Of a DNA stretch of 64,000 nt, positions 41,187-54,033 are shown piece by piece. Each line of letters starts with the position of its first letter. Positions within the stretch are counted from its first letter, which is position 1. This DNA is from Nitrosomonadales bacterium (GTDB lineage: Bacteria; Pseudomonadota; Gammaproteobacteria; Burkholderiales; Gallionellaceae): the NCBI GenBank assembly GCA_016235045.1, contig JACRME010000022.1, positions 1 through 64,000 of the forward strand. Direction: 5' to 3'. Position numbers and translations under genes: made by a program. Below the pieces are notes generated by a model. That model made no database searches. It was not told the origin of the DNA and saw only the letters and a program-made list of their open reading frames with translations.

Positions 41187-42482
41187 CTACAGCGCCAGGC
41201 GGCGCATGTCGGACAGCACATGCGCGAGGTAAGTGGCGAAGCGTGCCCCCATCGCGCCGTCGATGACGCGGTGGTCGTAGGAAAGCGACAGCGGCAACAT
41301 CAGGCGCGGCACGAATTCGCCGTCTTTCCATACCGGCTTCATGCTGGCGCGCGATACGCCGAGGATGGCGACCTCCGGCGCATTGATGATGGGCACGAAG
41401 GAGGTGCCGCCGATGCCGCCCAGGCTGGAGATGGTGAAGCAGCCGCCCTGCATTTCGGCGGCGGTGATCTTCTTCTCGCGTGCGCGGGCCGAGACTTCGC
41501 CCAGTTCCCTGGCCAGTTGCACAATGCCTTTTTGATCGACATCGCGGATGACCGGCACCATCAGCCCGTCCGGCGTATCCACCGCCACGCCGATATGGAT
41601 GTATTTCTTCAGGATCAGGTTTTCGCCGCTCGCATCCAGCGAGGCGTTGAAATCGGGGAAGTGCTTGAGCGTGATCGCGCAGGCCTTGAGCATGAAGGCG
41701 AGCGGGGTGATCTTGATGTCCTGTTTGGCATATTCCGCGCCCAGTTCCTTGCGGAAAGCTTCCATTTCGCTGATGTCGGCTTCCTCGAACTGGGTCACAT
41801 GGGGGATCATCACCCAGTTGCGGTGCAGGTTGGCGCCGGAGATCTTCTTGATGCGCGACAGCGGCTTGGCCTCGATGGCGCCGAACTTGGCAAAATCCAC
41901 CTCCGGCCACGGCAACAGGCCGGGCAGTGCGCCGCCCGCGGCTGCGCCGCCGGCCAGCGCTTGCTTGACGAAATTCTGCACGTCGTCCTTGGTGACGCGG
42001 CCTTTCTCGCCGCTGCCCTTCACCTGTGGCAGGTTCACCCCGAGTTCGCGCGCGAAGCGGCGGATGGAGGGACTGGCGTGTGCTTCGCTTGCGGAAGGTG
42101 AAGGCGTTGCCGCGGATGCCGCTGCCGCAACAGGTGCGGCGACGGCGGCGGGTTTGGCGGCAGCGGCAGCAACGACGGGTGATGCCGCAACTTGCTGCAC
42201 GGGCGCCGCCGCAACTGCAGGCGCGGCTTGTGCAGTGTCGCCGCTCGTCTCGATGGTGACGATCAAGGCGCCTTCCGACACCTTGTCGCCGACCTTGACC
42301 TTCACTTCCTTCACTACGCCGGGGAAGGGCGCCGGCACGTCGATGGTCGCCTTGTCGGTTTCCAGCGAGATCAGCGCCTGCTCGGCGACTACGGTGTCGC
42401 CGGGCTTCACCGAGACCTCGATAATGCTCACGTCCTTGAAATTGCCGATGTCCGGCACCAATACGTTCCTGATTTCTGCCAC
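41187..42482 (-). CDS. aceF: Pyruvate dehydrogenase E2, dihydrolipoyl acetyltransferase
   Basis: A 431-residue E2 core. One lipoyl domain (lysine in [16 protein letters not shown]) is followed by an Ala-rich linker, the E3-binding domain ([20 protein letters not shown]), and the acetyltransferase domain with the C-terminal [15 protein letters not shown]. Start is GTG 42482 with GAGGAG upstream. It lies 15 bases after aceE. The E3 gene is not in the window. Confidence 0.96.
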   Translation of the reverse strand: MAEIRNVLVPDIGNFKDVSIIEVSVKPGDTVVAEQALISLETDKATIDVPAPFPGVVKEVKVKVGDKVSEGALIVTIETSGDTAQAAPAVAAAPVQQVAASPVVAAAAAKPAAVAAPVAAAASAATPSPSASEAHASPSIRRFARELGVNLPQVKGSGEKGRVTKDDVQNFVKQALAGGAAAGGALPGLLPWPEVDFAKFGAIEAKPLSRIKKISGANLHRNWVMIPHVTQFEEADISEMEAFRKELGAEYAKQDIKITPLAFMLKACAITLKHFPDFNASLDASGENLILKKYIHIGVAVDTPDGLMVPVIRDVDQKGIVQLARELGEVSARAREKKITAAEMQGGCFTISSLGGIGGTSFVPIINAPEVAILGVSRASMKPVWKDGEFVPRLMLPLSLSYDHRVIDGAMGARFATYLAHVLSDMRRLAL

Positions 42483-42497
42483 GTCGTTCTCCTCGGC

Positions 42498-45152
<2,655 letters not shown>

Positions 45153-45164
45153 TGTCTCTCTCCC

Positions 45165-45752
45165 TCAGTTGCAACGGATTGTTCCGTCTTCTGTTACCAA
45201 CCATTCCACCTTGCGGTCGGTTTTCTCTTGTGGAATCTGTTGCACTACCTGCAGTGCGTATGCCCCGGCGACCAGGGCCGGTTGATGCGGCATGTGCGCG
45301 AGCAGCCGGTCGTAATAGCCGCCGCCGTATCCCAGACGCGCACCTTCGCGGGTGAAGGCCACACCGGGCAGCAGAATGAAATCCACCGTGCCCGGCGCAT
45401 CTTCTTTGACGCAGCGTTCTGCGACTGGTTCACGTATGCCCATGAAGCCGGGGGCTACGTCACGATGCAAATCCCGCACGTGATACAAGTCCAGATGTTT
45501 GCTGGCGCGGTTCACGCGCGGCAGCAATACGCGCTTGCCGTCGGCGAAAGCCCGTTGCACCCAGAACTCGGATGCGAGTTCCGACCCGAAATTCAGATAA
45601 CCCAGCACGGTATGCGCTTGCCGGTAGGTCGTTAGTTCGCATATGGACTCGACGATGGTGCGGCTTAGTCGCAGGCGCTCAGGCGCAGGCAGCTTTTCTC
45701 GGGTGGCGATAATGCGTTGCCTGAGTGTCTGTTTCAGCTCCGGTATTGTCAT
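45165..45752 (-). CDS. ygfA: 5-formyltetrahydrofolate cyclo-ligase family protein
   Basis: A 195-residue enzyme converting 5-formyl-THF to methenyl-THF with ATP. The family pattern is VLGYLNFGSELASEF, LPGVAFTREGARLGYGGGYY and DRLLAHM. ATG 45752 is used; the frame is open for eight more codons. It is on the same strand as aceE with only 12 bases between. I looked upstream for a 6S RNA, commonly found there, and could not support one. Confidence 0.93.
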   Translation of the reverse strand: MTIPELKQTLRQRIIATREKLPAPERLRLSRTIVESICELTTYRQAHTVLGYLNFGSELASEFWVQRAFADGKRVLLPRVNRASKHLDLYHVRDLHRDVAPGFMGIREPVAERCVKEDAPGTVDFILLPGVAFTREGARLGYGGGYYDRLLAHMPHQPALVAGAYALQVVQQIPQEKTDRKVEWLVTEDGTIRCN

Positions 45753-46152
45753 AACCTCACTGCCTTTCTCGCCCAAGCTTCTAATTGTACAGCACCTTTC
45801 GCATATCCGATAAATACCCTCGGAAACACTTCATAACCTGATTGCTGAAGGGGAAAACAGGTGCTTTATCGGCTAACTATTGCTGCTAAAAATCGGGAAC
45901 TGTCTGGAAATATGGCTGACCGTCGAGGGCAGCGAGTTGTTCGGGTACGAAATCATGGAAGGAGTTCGACGACATTATTCTTCTTTCTTGGTTTTATGTA
46001 TCAATGGGATACATAAAATTTATTGCTAGTTCTATACCAATTACGGTACAGTTCGTCCTGCAGGCAAGCGTGAGGTTTGTAGAGGTCGCTGGTAACAGTG
46101 GCAGCCCAAACGGGCGGGATCCTCGAACTCAGGGCCTGCAATTTTTTTGCCC
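45753..46152. other. Long intergenic region, nothing firm
   Basis: About 400 bases without a convincing gene. Two segments partly pair (TATCCGATAAATACC at 45806-45820 and GGTGCTTTATCGGCTA at about 45860-45876), so a structured RNA is possible but not shown. Confidence 0.4.
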
Positions 46153-46929
46153 TCATTTTCTTATCGCCTCCAACACCCTGGCGATTTCAGCTTTATCCTC
46201 GCACCAGAACTTCAGTCCATAACCTTCTATTTTTCCCTCATGGCGATAGACGGTGGGGGCAATCAGTTTTAGATAGCGTTCCTCAACCTCTCCGTACTGA
46301 TTTTTGTGTACGGCATAGAAAACGCTGGTCGCGACGGCATCTGCCAGTTGCAGGCCAGCCAACTGATCGTGATTCACCGCGTTAACCAAAGCAGGATCAA
46401 CAACATTCCAATCAATACGCACATCCTTGGTGACGTCGGTTTTAAGCTGGGTCAGATAATTGCGCAGGTCGTCGTAAGACATGGCGCTGCGGTTGGAGAA
46501 AATCAGTTCCGCGCGGCCATTGCCTTGACCGGCTTTGTGATGATCGCGGCACAACCAGGAAACACGTTCCAGTAACAAGCGACAGGCATATCGGTAAAGC
46601 GAATATTTTTGCTGCTGAAAATTCTCTGGTTCGGGAATAGAGGGTTTGTGTATCAGCACGCTGACAGCACGAGCCTGAGCTTGGCCGATTAGTCTTGCTA
46701 GCGGCACACGCTGTTCATGTTTCAACTCGCGGAAATGCAGCGGATGCTTGGGAGGCTTTTTCAAAAGTTCGCGTGCTTGCTTGGCAAGAGCGACTGTCAT
46801 CAAATCATTTTCGCGGCGAAACACCAGGGCCGAAAGTACCAGCCAGCGCGAACTTCCTTGCTCGTTGGGCAAAAACGTGAAGCCCTCATCGCCTGACTCA
46901 TCGATGTAAACGCGGTAGCTAGAGGTCAT
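46153..46929 (-). CDS. DUF3800 domain protein
   Basis: A 258-residue DUF3800 protein with a predicted RNase H-like fold. The opening YRVYIDESGDEGF is diagnostic; HFRELKHEQRVPL, VSVLIHK and DQLAGLQLADAVATSVFYAV complete the pattern. The conserved Asp and Glu (DES) could bind metal. Function is unknown; family members are common in accessory regions and sometimes near mobile elements. I prefer ATG 46929; a TTG five codons upstream is possible. Confidence 0.85.
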   Translation of the reverse strand: MTSSYRVYIDESGDEGFTFLPNEQGSSRWLVLSALVFRRENDLMTVALAKQARELLKKPPKHPLHFRELKHEQRVPLARLIGQAQARAVSVLIHKPSIPEPENFQQQKYSLYRYACRLLLERVSWLCRDHHKAGQGNGRAELIFSNRSAMSYDDLRNYLTQLKTDVTKDVRIDWNVVDPALVNAVNHDQLAGLQLADAVATSVFYAVHKNQYGEVEERYLKLIAPTVYRHEGKIEGYGLKFWCEDKAEIARVLEAIRK

Positions 46930-47074
46930 GCCGGTCCTTGGCAATTGTTGCAGTGCTCCCAGTTTGGGTACTTAATTCGTCGGAGTCGGCAAATTGATCA
47001 GCCACGACTATTTCCTGATGGTTCATGAGAATTTGTCGAGCGCTAAATGGCATTCTCATGAACATAATGCCGGT

Positions 47075-48592
47075 TTATCCCAAGAACAGCCGGTAGGCCG
47101 GATTGTCACTCTCGTCCCAGTACGGGTAGCCGAGGTTGTCGAGGAAGGTCTTGAGCGCTTTCTTGTCGGTGCGCGGCACCTGCATGCCGACCAGCACGCG
47201 GCCGTAGTCCGCGCCGTGGTTGCGGTAGTGGAACAGCGAGATGTTCCAGCTATGATCCATGCTGTTGAGGAAATTCATCAGCGCGCCGGGGCGCTCCGGG
47301 AATTCGAAACGGAACAGGATTTCGTCCTTGGCCTCCGGTGCGTGCCCGCCGACCAGGTGGCGCAAATGCAGCTTCGCCATTTCGTTGTCGGACAGGTCAA
47401 GCGTAGGAAGCTTGCTGCGTTGCAGTTTGTCGACGAGGTCGGCCGTTTCCGACTGGTCCTTGACCTGGATGCCGACGAATACCTGCGCCGCTTCCGGATC
47501 GGCGTAACGGTAATTAAACTCCGTGATGTTGCGCTTGCCGAGCAGCGAGCAGAATTTGCGGAAGCTGCCGGGCGTTTCCGGGATGGTGACCGCGATGATG
47601 GATTCGCGCTTCTCGCCGATCTCGGAACGCTCGGCGACGAAACGCAGGCGGTCGAAATTCATGTTCGCGCCGCTGCACACAGTCACCAGCGTTTCGCCCT
47701 TGAGCTTCTCGCGTTTGGCATACAGCTTGGCACCGGCCACGGCCAGTGCGCCCGCAGGTTCAAGTATCGAGCGCGTGTCCTGGAACACGTCCTTGATTGC
47801 GGCGCATACTTCATCGGTATCCACCAGCACCACTTCATCGACATATTGTTTGCATACACGGAAGGTTTCTTCGCCCGCCAGCTTGACCGCTGTGCCGTCC
47901 GAGAACAGGCCGACATCGTTGAGCGTGACGCGTTTCTTCGCCTTGAGCGAACGCGCCATCGCGTCGGAGTCGGTGGTCTGCACGCCGATGACCTTGATAT
48001 CGGGGCGCACCTGCTTGACGTAAGCCGCCACGCCCGCGATCAAACCGCCGCCGCCGATGGCGCAGAAGATGGCGTGGATGGGCGCCTGGCGTTGACGCAG
48101 GATTTCCATGGCGATGGTGCCCTGTCCGGCGATCACATCGGGATCGTCGAACGGATGCACAAAGGTGAGTTTCTTTTCCTTTTCCAGCGCATAGGCGTGA
48201 CTGCAGGCGTCGCTGTAACTGTCGCCGTGCATCACGATCTCGACGGAGCGCTGGCCGAAATGCCTGACCGCATCGATTTTCACCTGCGGGGTGGTAGTCG
48301 GCATCACGATGATCGCCTTGCAGCCCAGGCGATGCGCGCTGAGCGCCACGCCCTGCGCGTGGTTGCCCGCCGAGGCGGCAATCACGCCGCGCTTGAGTTG
48401 TTCCGGGGTGAGCTGCGCCATCTTGTTATAGGCACCGCGCAGCTTGAACGAGAACACCGGCTGCATGTCTTCGCGCTTGAACAGCACGTTGTTGCCGATG
48501 CGCGCCGACAGGCCGGGGGCGAGCTCCAGCGGCGATTCGATGGCCACGTCATAGACGCGGGCGGTAAGAATTCTTTTTAAATAACTTTGCAT
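47075..48592 (-). CDS. ilvA: Threonine ammonia-lyase, biosynthetic
   Basis: A 505-residue PLP enzyme that converts threonine to 2-oxobutanoate, the first step to isoleucine. The PLP lysine is in VFSFKLRGAYNKM; SAGNHAQGVALSA and GGGGLIAG bind phosphate. Two ACT-like regulatory domains fill the C-terminal third (RESIIAVTIPETPGSFRKFC and ILFRFEFPERPGALMNFLNS), as in the isoleucine-inhibited long form. It stands alone between a DUF3800 gene and a repeat. Confidence 0.96.
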   Translation of the reverse strand: MQSYLKRILTARVYDVAIESPLELAPGLSARIGNNVLFKREDMQPVFSFKLRGAYNKMAQLTPEQLKRGVIAASAGNHAQGVALSAHRLGCKAIIVMPTTTPQVKIDAVRHFGQRSVEIVMHGDSYSDACSHAYALEKEKKLTFVHPFDDPDVIAGQGTIAMEILRQRQAPIHAIFCAIGGGGLIAGVAAYVKQVRPDIKVIGVQTTDSDAMARSLKAKKRVTLNDVGLFSDGTAVKLAGEETFRVCKQYVDEVVLVDTDEVCAAIKDVFQDTRSILEPAGALAVAGAKLYAKREKLKGETLVTVCSGANMNFDRLRFVAERSEIGEKRESIIAVTIPETPGSFRKFCSLLGKRNITEFNYRYADPEAAQVFVGIQVKDQSETADLVDKLQRSKLPTLDLSDNEMAKLHLRHLVGGHAPEAKDEILFRFEFPERPGALMNFLNSMDHSWNISLFHYRNHGADYGRVLVGMQVPRTDKKALKTFLDNLGYPYWDESDNPAYRLFLG

Positions 48593-48803
48593 GATGTTTT
48601 GCAGACGGTTGAACCGAATGCAAGATTAGCAGGAAACCGGCTTCAATGCTTAATCCCCGGCAATCCATTAGGCCCGTCATACCGGCGCAGGCCGGTATCC
48701 AGTGAAAAAGAAACTCCTGCAACGCAGGACAAAACCAAAGGCATGATGAATACTGCGCTGGATACCGGCCTGCGCCGGTATGACGAACTGGAGGTGGTTG
48801 CGG
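48593..48803. other. Intergenic with CCGG-rich repeat copy 3
   Basis: No gene is seen. Positions 48675-48785 hold the best copy of the CCGG-rich repeat: CGTCATACCGGCGCAGGCC at the left, GATACCGGCCTGCGCCGGTA at the right, with about 60 unique bases between. Confidence 0.6.
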
Positions 48804-49508
48804 TTATGCGCTCAGCCCGATCATCTTGTAGAAATTGGCGAGATCGCTCAAATCATGAAATACCGCTGCCGCTCCAGTGAAGTCCTGAGTGCGGGTAAAC
48901 GGGTTGGTCGTGATGTAAGTCTTGATCCCCGCATCCAGCGCAGAACGCAGGCCGTTGCTTGAATCTTCCAGCGCAATGCAATCCTGCGCCGCGAGCTTCA
49001 ATTCGTTCAGCACCCAGTTGTAAATGTCCGGCGCTGGCTTCTTCAGCGGCACGATGTCGCCGCAACCGAGGGCGTCAAAGTACGTGTTCCAGTCCTTGCC
49101 TAATCCAACTTCCAGCAAGGCGGCGACGTTCTCCGGCGAGGTGGTGGTGGCGATGGCGAGTTTCAAACCGGCCTTGTGCGCATCGAGGATGAGTTGCCTG
49201 ATTCCCGGGCGCAACGGGATATGGCCATCGCGCAACGCGGCGGTGTAATGCGCGGTCTTCTGCACATGCAGCTTCTTCACGAAGCCTTCGTAATCGGCAG
49301 GCTTGCTGAAATCCGCCAGAAAACTCTCGACGAAATACCTGATGCGTTCCTTGCCGCCCGTCACCTTGAGCAACTTGCCGTACAGCGCCACGTCCCAGTT
49401 CCAAGGCAGATTGTTCTCGGCGAAGGCCTGGTTGAATGCGATGCGGTGCGCGTCCTCGGTATCGGCCAGTGTGCCGTCGACGTCGAAGATGATGGCTTTG
49501 AGGGGCAT
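48804..49508 (-). CDS. HAD family hydrolase, CbbY-like
   Basis: A 234-residue phosphatase of the HAD superfamily. Motif I IIFDVDGTLADTEDAHRIAF, motif II LAIATTTSPENVAALL, and motif III/IV PLKKPAPDIYNWVL with IALEDSSNGLRSAL are complete. The cap domain and N-terminal sequence match CbbY-type proteins found with Calvin-cycle genes, which dephosphorylate xylulose bisphosphate. No RubisCO genes are in the window, so the substrate is unproved. Confidence 0.9.
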   Translation of the reverse strand: MPLKAIIFDVDGTLADTEDAHRIAFNQAFAENNLPWNWDVALYGKLLKVTGGKERIRYFVESFLADFSKPADYEGFVKKLHVQKTAHYTAALRDGHIPLRPGIRQLILDAHKAGLKLAIATTTSPENVAALLEVGLGKDWNTYFDALGCGDIVPLKKPAPDIYNWVLNELKLAAQDCIALEDSSNGLRSALDAGIKTYITTNPFTRTQDFTGAAAVFHDLSDLANFYKMIGLSA

Positions 49509-49539
49509 GGTGTTGATCAGTTGTGTAGAGCGCTCTCAA

Positions 49540-51336
49540 TTAAAGTGTTTCAAACCAGTTTTTAAGCTTTAACGCCATTAGTTTGCGCCGCTCTTCTAAG
49601 AACAATGGGTAATCAACTACTTCACCAACCAGCATGGATTCGGGAATACAGTTCATTCGAAAGTTGGCAAGTAACTCATTTGGGTTGGTGATGCCGCCAT
49701 ATTTCATTTCTCCACCACTAACCTGATCGGCAAGTTCGGCGAAATATATACTAGGTGCCTTGGCACCTATGGCAATGTTGATCTCACTTTGGGCGATTAC
49801 AAAATTGGCAATCTGGTTATATACACCGCGCGTTTTGCCATCGTCCTTGAGATACTTCTTGGGGAAAACATGGTGGACATCTGCTCGGTTGAGCAATAGA
49901 TCAGTTACGCTAATGTCACGCGAGAGAAATCCCTTATCTCCCAACTTTATTTGTGCTGCTTGATAGCAGCGGAAATAAGGGCTGCCAATCGACGAGGTGT
50001 CCATGAACTGTGGCAGCATGCCCGTCCAGAAGCTATCAGGCAGTTCGTTTGGAATAATGGACTCTACATACTCTTTTACGCCTCTACTTCCGATCTGACG
50101 AATGTCAAAATCAAAAGTTGATTCTGGCGAGCCACTGTATCGACCACGTAGCATCGACATTACAAACCAGCGCCTAACAATATGCTCCAATTCCGCCGCA
50201 GGCACATTCTCGGCTCGACCCCGCAAATAAATTATGTAAGCAAAATTAATTGTATTCTGGCTGCCAATCAAATCGCTTATTACAAATCCAGCCGAACGCA
50301 AGATCATGGTAATGCGATCAAAGTGCGTTTTGTTCACGAAGGCGAGGATGCCTTTTTTTAGTTTTGCAAAGGACTCTTCTGCGATAGCCTCTTCGTATTG
50401 CTTGGTTTCAAAATTACGGCCCGACAGTAGCGCAACCAAATCCTGCAATTTCCCGCGACCGAATTCCGAGGTAAAGGCTACTCGCAGCATGTCGGTGTAA
50501 GCGGGGTCATAAATATCGTCATTAACGTTTGCTATCCACTTTATTTGATCATAAAACTCCGTGGCTACAAATGCACTGTCTCCCTTTTTAATTTTTGCCA
50601 GGAATTCTGGTGCAATAGCTAGATGGCAGAAGTAGTCAATCGCCTTACGAAGCATATTGCCCGCATAGGTCGTATTCACCGCAATCTTTGACATTGCGAA
50701 ATCGGCTTGAGAGAGTGGCGAACCAGCCGAGTTCACACGAATAAAAATTTCAGTGACAGTCTCAATATCAAGGTCTTCCGCTAATTCGATGATGCCCACA
50801 TGATTATGTGTGATACCCCGCAACTTTTCGATTACTTTGAAGATGCTATCTTGGGAGCAATTTGGGTTCGCTTTGCAATAATCAGTTACCAATTGATAAA
50901 CACCAGTTGCGGGTTCAAACACCTTGGACACGTCAGGAAGCCACGCAACATCTTTGCGAATAGCTGGGTTAGCTACTTCAAAAGTTTCTTCTTGGGGGTT
51001 AAAAGCAATCTGAATGGTTCTGGTTTCGTAATCGTCGGTCAGCACTTCTACACCGAGTAAAGAAGCCATCAATGCGGTCACGCGCTGCTGTCCATCAATC
51101 AATATGCGCTTCCCCATTGAGGTAGAGCCATCCTTTAGTTTAACTGTCGGATTTCTCCATGCGATCAGATAGCCAACTGGGTAGCCTTGATAGAGCGAAT
51201 CCAACAGATTGCGCACTTTTGTGGCCTCCCAAACAAATGGTCTCTGAATTTCGGGTATGGCAATCTCGCCAGACTTTACCCATGTCAACAGGGTTTCAAC
51301 TGGGTGGGGTGTTACCGAATAACGTTGAGTAGACAT
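49540..51336 (-). CDS. DUF262 and HNH domain protein (GmrSD-like)
   Basis: A 598-residue protein. The DUF262 domain is in the first half ([20 protein letters not shown], then [15 protein letters not shown] with DGQQR at 81-85, and [18 protein letters not shown]). A DUF1524-like HNH nuclease segment is near the C-terminus ([13 protein letters not shown]488/H489, then [15 protein letters not shown]). The layout matches GmrSD-type enzymes that cut modified phage DNA. ATG 51336 is used. It is AT-richer than ffh and the HAD gene on either side, so it is probably acquired. No methylase is beside it. Confidence 0.82.
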   Translation of the reverse strand: MSTQRYSVTPHPVETLLTWVKSGEIAIPEIQRPFVWEATKVRNLLDSLYQGYPVGYLIAWRNPTVKLKDGSTSMGKRILIDGQQRVTALMASLLGVEVLTDDYETRTIQIAFNPQEETFEVANPAIRKDVAWLPDVSKVFEPATGVYQLVTDYCKANPNCSQDSIFKVIEKLRGITHNHVGIIELAEDLDIETVTEIFIRVNSAGSPLSQADFAMSKIAVNTTYAGNMLRKAIDYFCHLAIAPEFLAKIKKGDSAFVATEFYDQIKWIANVNDDIYDPAYTDMLRVAFTSEFGRGKLQDLVALLSGRNFETKQYEEAIAEESFAKLKKGILAFVNKTHFDRITMILRSAGFVISDLIGSQNTINFAYIIYLRGRAENVPAAELEHIVRRWFVMSMLRGRYSGSPESTFDFDIRQIGSRGVKEYVESIIPNELPDSFWTGMLPQFMDTSSIGSPYFRCYQAAQIKLGDKGFLSRDISVTDLLLNRADVHHVFPKKYLKDDGKTRGVYNQIANFVIAQSEINIAIGAKAPSIYFAELADQVSGGEMKYGGITNPNELLANFRMNCIPESMLVGEVVDYPLFLEERRKLMALKLKNWFETL

Positions 51337-51393
51337 GGGCAATCACCTGAATGGTTGAGTAACAATACGATAATCGATTGGCAGTGGGTCGGG

Positions 51394-52746
51394 TTAACGC
51401 ACCCCCGGAAACTTCCCTGCCATCCCCTTCATCATCTTCGCCATGCCACCCTTGCCGCTGATCATTTTCATCATCTTCTGCGATTGCTCGAACTGGTTCA
51501 GCAGTTGATTGACGTGCATTACCTGCACACCTGCTCCGGCCGCGATACGGCGTTTGCGCGAGGCCTTTATCTGTTCGGGGTGGCTGCGTTCCCAAGGGGT
51601 CATTGAATTGATGATGCCTTCGGTACGGTTGATCTGGCGTTCGTCGATCTTGGCTCCGGCAGCGGCTTGCGACAATTGCGCGGGCAGTTTGTCCATCAGT
51701 GCCGACATGCCGCCCATCTTGCGCATTTGCACGATCTGCATTTTGAAATCATTGAGGTCGAAGCCTTTGCCGGTCTGCATCTTTTTCGCCAGCTTCTGCG
51801 CTTCGCCGATATCGACGTTGCGCTGTGCATCTTCCAGCAGGGACAGCACATCGCCCATGCCGAGGATGCGCTGTGCCATGCGCTCGGGGTGGAAGGCTTC
51901 GAGGCCGTTGGGCTTTTCGCTGACGCCGACGAACTTGATCGGCTTGCCGGTGATCTGGCGCACCGACAAGGCCGCACCGCCGCGCGCATCGCCGTCCAGC
52001 TTGGTGAGGATGACGCCGGTCAGCGGCAGTGCATCGCCGAAGGCTTTTGCGGTATTCACCGCGTCCTGGCCAGTCATCGCGTCGACCACGAACAGGGTTT
52101 CGATGGGTTTCACGGCGGCATGCAATTCTTTGATCTCCGCCATCATCGCTTCGTCTATGGCGAGACGACCGGCGGTGTCGACGATCAGCACTTCATGGTG
52201 GTGTTTGCGCGCCCAGTCCAGGGCGGCAAGGGCGATGTCGAGCGGTTTCTGGCTGGCTTCGGAAGGGAAGAAGTCGATGTCGAGTTGCTGTGCCAGTGTG
52301 CGCAGTTGCTCGATAGCTGCAGGGCGGTAGACGTCGCAACTGACCAGCAATACCTTTTTCTTGTTCTGTTCGCGCAGCAGTTTGGCCAGCTTGCCGCTGC
52401 TGGTGGTTTTACCGGCACCCTGCAGGCCGGCCATCAGGATCACGGCGGGCGGCACGGCGGCGAGGTTGAGCGCATCGTTGTGCTCGCCCATCAGCTTGGT
52501 CAGTTCGCGGTTCACCACGCCGATCAGCGCCTGGCCTGGCTGCAGGTTGCCAATGACTTCCTGGCCCAGCGCGGCTTCCTTCACCTTGGCGATGAACTCT
52601 TTTACCACTGGCAGCGCGACATCGGCCTCCAGCAGGGCGAGGCGCACTTCGCGCATGGCGTCCTGGATGTTGTTCTCGGTCAGCCGCGCCTGGCCGCGCA
52701 GGTTCTTGACGATGCCGCTAAAGCGTTGGGTTAAGTTGTCCAGCAT
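51394..52746 (-). CDS. ffh: Signal recognition particle protein Ffh
   Basis: A 450-residue SRP54 GTPase. N domain MLDNLTQRFSGIVKNLRG; G domain G1 GLQGAGKTTSSGKLA, G3 DTAGRLAID, G4 TKLDGDARGGAAL; methionine-rich M domain with GINSMTPWERSHP-like IINSMTPWERSHPEQI and GAGVQVMHVNQLLNQF. It delivers inner membrane proteins to the translocon. It is divergent from the ccsA-like gene, which is the usual arrangement. Confidence 0.97.
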   Translation of the reverse strand: MLDNLTQRFSGIVKNLRGQARLTENNIQDAMREVRLALLEADVALPVVKEFIAKVKEAALGQEVIGNLQPGQALIGVVNRELTKLMGEHNDALNLAAVPPAVILMAGLQGAGKTTSSGKLAKLLREQNKKKVLLVSCDVYRPAAIEQLRTLAQQLDIDFFPSEASQKPLDIALAALDWARKHHHEVLIVDTAGRLAIDEAMMAEIKELHAAVKPIETLFVVDAMTGQDAVNTAKAFGDALPLTGVILTKLDGDARGGAALSVRQITGKPIKFVGVSEKPNGLEAFHPERMAQRILGMGDVLSLLEDAQRNVDIGEAQKLAKKMQTGKGFDLNDFKMQIVQMRKMGGMSALMDKLPAQLSQAAAGAKIDERQINRTEGIINSMTPWERSHPEQIKASRKRRIAAGAGVQVMHVNQLLNQFEQSQKMMKMISGKGGMAKMMKGMAGKFPGVR

Positions 52747-52842
52747 GATTGAAATCCCGGTGTTGTTTCAGCGCGCGCCGCTACAGACACATCCGCGGCG
52801 CTTCCTGTAGAATCCGCACAGTCTAAAACATCTGCACTCTCC

Positions 52843-53655
52843 ATGTCGAACCAAGCGCTGCATCTGCTCACGTTTGTCCTTTATGCTGTTCTGGCTATTC
52901 TGTTCTGGCGCGCGCAGTCGGCCGGCAATGCGGAACAGCAGAATCGCGGTGCGCTGGGCTTCGCCGTGATTGTGCCGCTGGCGTTGCACGGCTGGCTGTT
53001 GTACCAGACCTTATTTATATGGGGGGCGCTGAACCTGGGGCTGGTCTATGCGCTGTCGCTGATCCTGTGGCTGACCGTGCTGGTGTACTGGGTGGCGCGC
53101 TACTTCTATCCGCTGTCCAGTCTGCAGACGCTGGTTCTACCGCTGGCCGCTGTCAGTGCGGTGCTGCCCGCGCTCTTTCCGGTTGCCCGCATCCTGTCGC
53201 AGCCTGCTTCGGGCCTGTTCGATACCCATGTACTGGGGGCCATGCTGGCCTACAGCCTGTTTACCATTGCCGCCTTGCATGCCGCGCTGATGTCGCTGGT
53301 GGAAAAGCGCCTGCATCACGCCAAAATGCCCAAAGTATTGCAAAACCTGCCGCCGCTGCTGACCATGGAAACCTTGTTATTCCGTGTCGTTGGTGTGGGT
53401 TTTGTGCTGCTGACCATTACTGTGGTGTCCGGCATGCTGTTTTCCGAGAAAATCTTCGGCCATCCTTTGCGGTTTACCCATATGACCCTGTTCGGGATCG
53501 CTTCCTGGGCGGTGTTCGCAACGCTGCTTTGGGGCCACCATGCCTACGGCTGGCGCGGCCATACAGCGGTGCGCTGGACGCTGAGCGGCTTCGGATTCCT
53601 GATTCTGGCCTACCTGGGCTCCCAGTTCGTGCTGGAAGTCGTCCTGCATCGCTAA
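52843..53655 (+). CDS. CcsA-family inner membrane protein (YpjD-like)
   Basis: A 270-residue protein with about eight membrane helices. The cytochrome c assembly-type motif is recognisable in DTHVLGAMLAYSLFTIAALH and KTLLWG-like ATLLWGHHAYGWRGHTAVRW. YpjD-type members beside ffh lack a proven role in cytochrome maturation; some stabilise membrane metal homeostasis proteins. Complete, divergent from ffh. Confidence 0.9.
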   Translation: MSNQALHLLTFVLYAVLAILFWRAQSAGNAEQQNRGALGFAVIVPLALHGWLLYQTLFIWGALNLGLVYALSLILWLTVLVYWVARYFYPLSSLQTLVLPLAAVSAVLPALFPVARILSQPASGLFDTHVLGAMLAYSLFTIAALHAALMSLVEKRLHHAKMPKVLQNLPPLLTMETLLFRVVGVGFVLLTITVVSGMLFSEKIFGHPLRFTHMTLFGIASWAVFATLLWGHHAYGWRGHTAVRWTLSGFGFLILAYLGSQFVLEVVLHR

Positions 53656-53687
53656 TTCCCCTCGGGATTTTCCTGTCAAAACAGTCC

Positions 53688-53717
53688 TTGCCAGGGATTG
53701 GCAAGGTATCGTAGAAT
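53688..53717 (+). promoter_or_regulatory. Candidate promoter of the rpsP operon
   Basis: TTGCCA (53688-53693) and TAGAAT (53712-53717) with an 18-base spacer, 48 bases upstream of rpsP. A good visual sigma-70 match. Confidence 0.5.
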
Positions 53718-53765
53718 TCGCGCCCTTTTGGCATTGGCCGAAACTTAAATTATTGGGTAATCATT

Positions 53766-54020
53766 ATGGTAGTCATTCGTCTTTCTCGTGGCGGCGCGAA
53801 GAATCGCCCGTTCTACAACGTGGTGGTGGCGGATTCCCGCAACCGTCGTGACGGTCGCTTTATCGAGCGCATCGGCTTCTACAACCCGCTTGCAGTTGAA
53901 GGCGCCGAAGGCCTGCGCATCCAACTGGATCGCGTGACGCATTGGCAAGAGCGCGGCGCACAGCTAAGCGAGACCGTGGGCCGTTTGGTCAAAAAAGCCG
54001 GTGCAGCAGTCAAAGCCTGA
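53766..54020 (+). CDS. rpsP: 30S ribosomal protein S16
   Basis: The 84-residue small-subunit protein bS16. [20 protein letters not shown] and the [14 protein letters not shown] pattern are unmistakable. First gene of the rpsP-rimM-trmD-rplS operon. Confidence 0.98.
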   Translation: MVVIRLSRGGAKNRPFYNVVVADSRNRRDGRFIERIGFYNPLAVEGAEGLRIQLDRVTHWQERGAQLSETVGRLVKKAGAAVKA

Positions 54021-54033
54021 TGAGGCAAGCCCC

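Noticed and set aside
45753-45960. 6S RNA gene (ssrS) upstream of ygfA
   Set aside because: This location is common for ssrS, but I could not find the long closing stem with central bubble or the conserved flanks.
46089-46140. tRNA fragment near CCTCGAACTCAGG
   Set aside because: Only a T-loop-like word is present; no acceptor or anticodon stem is found.
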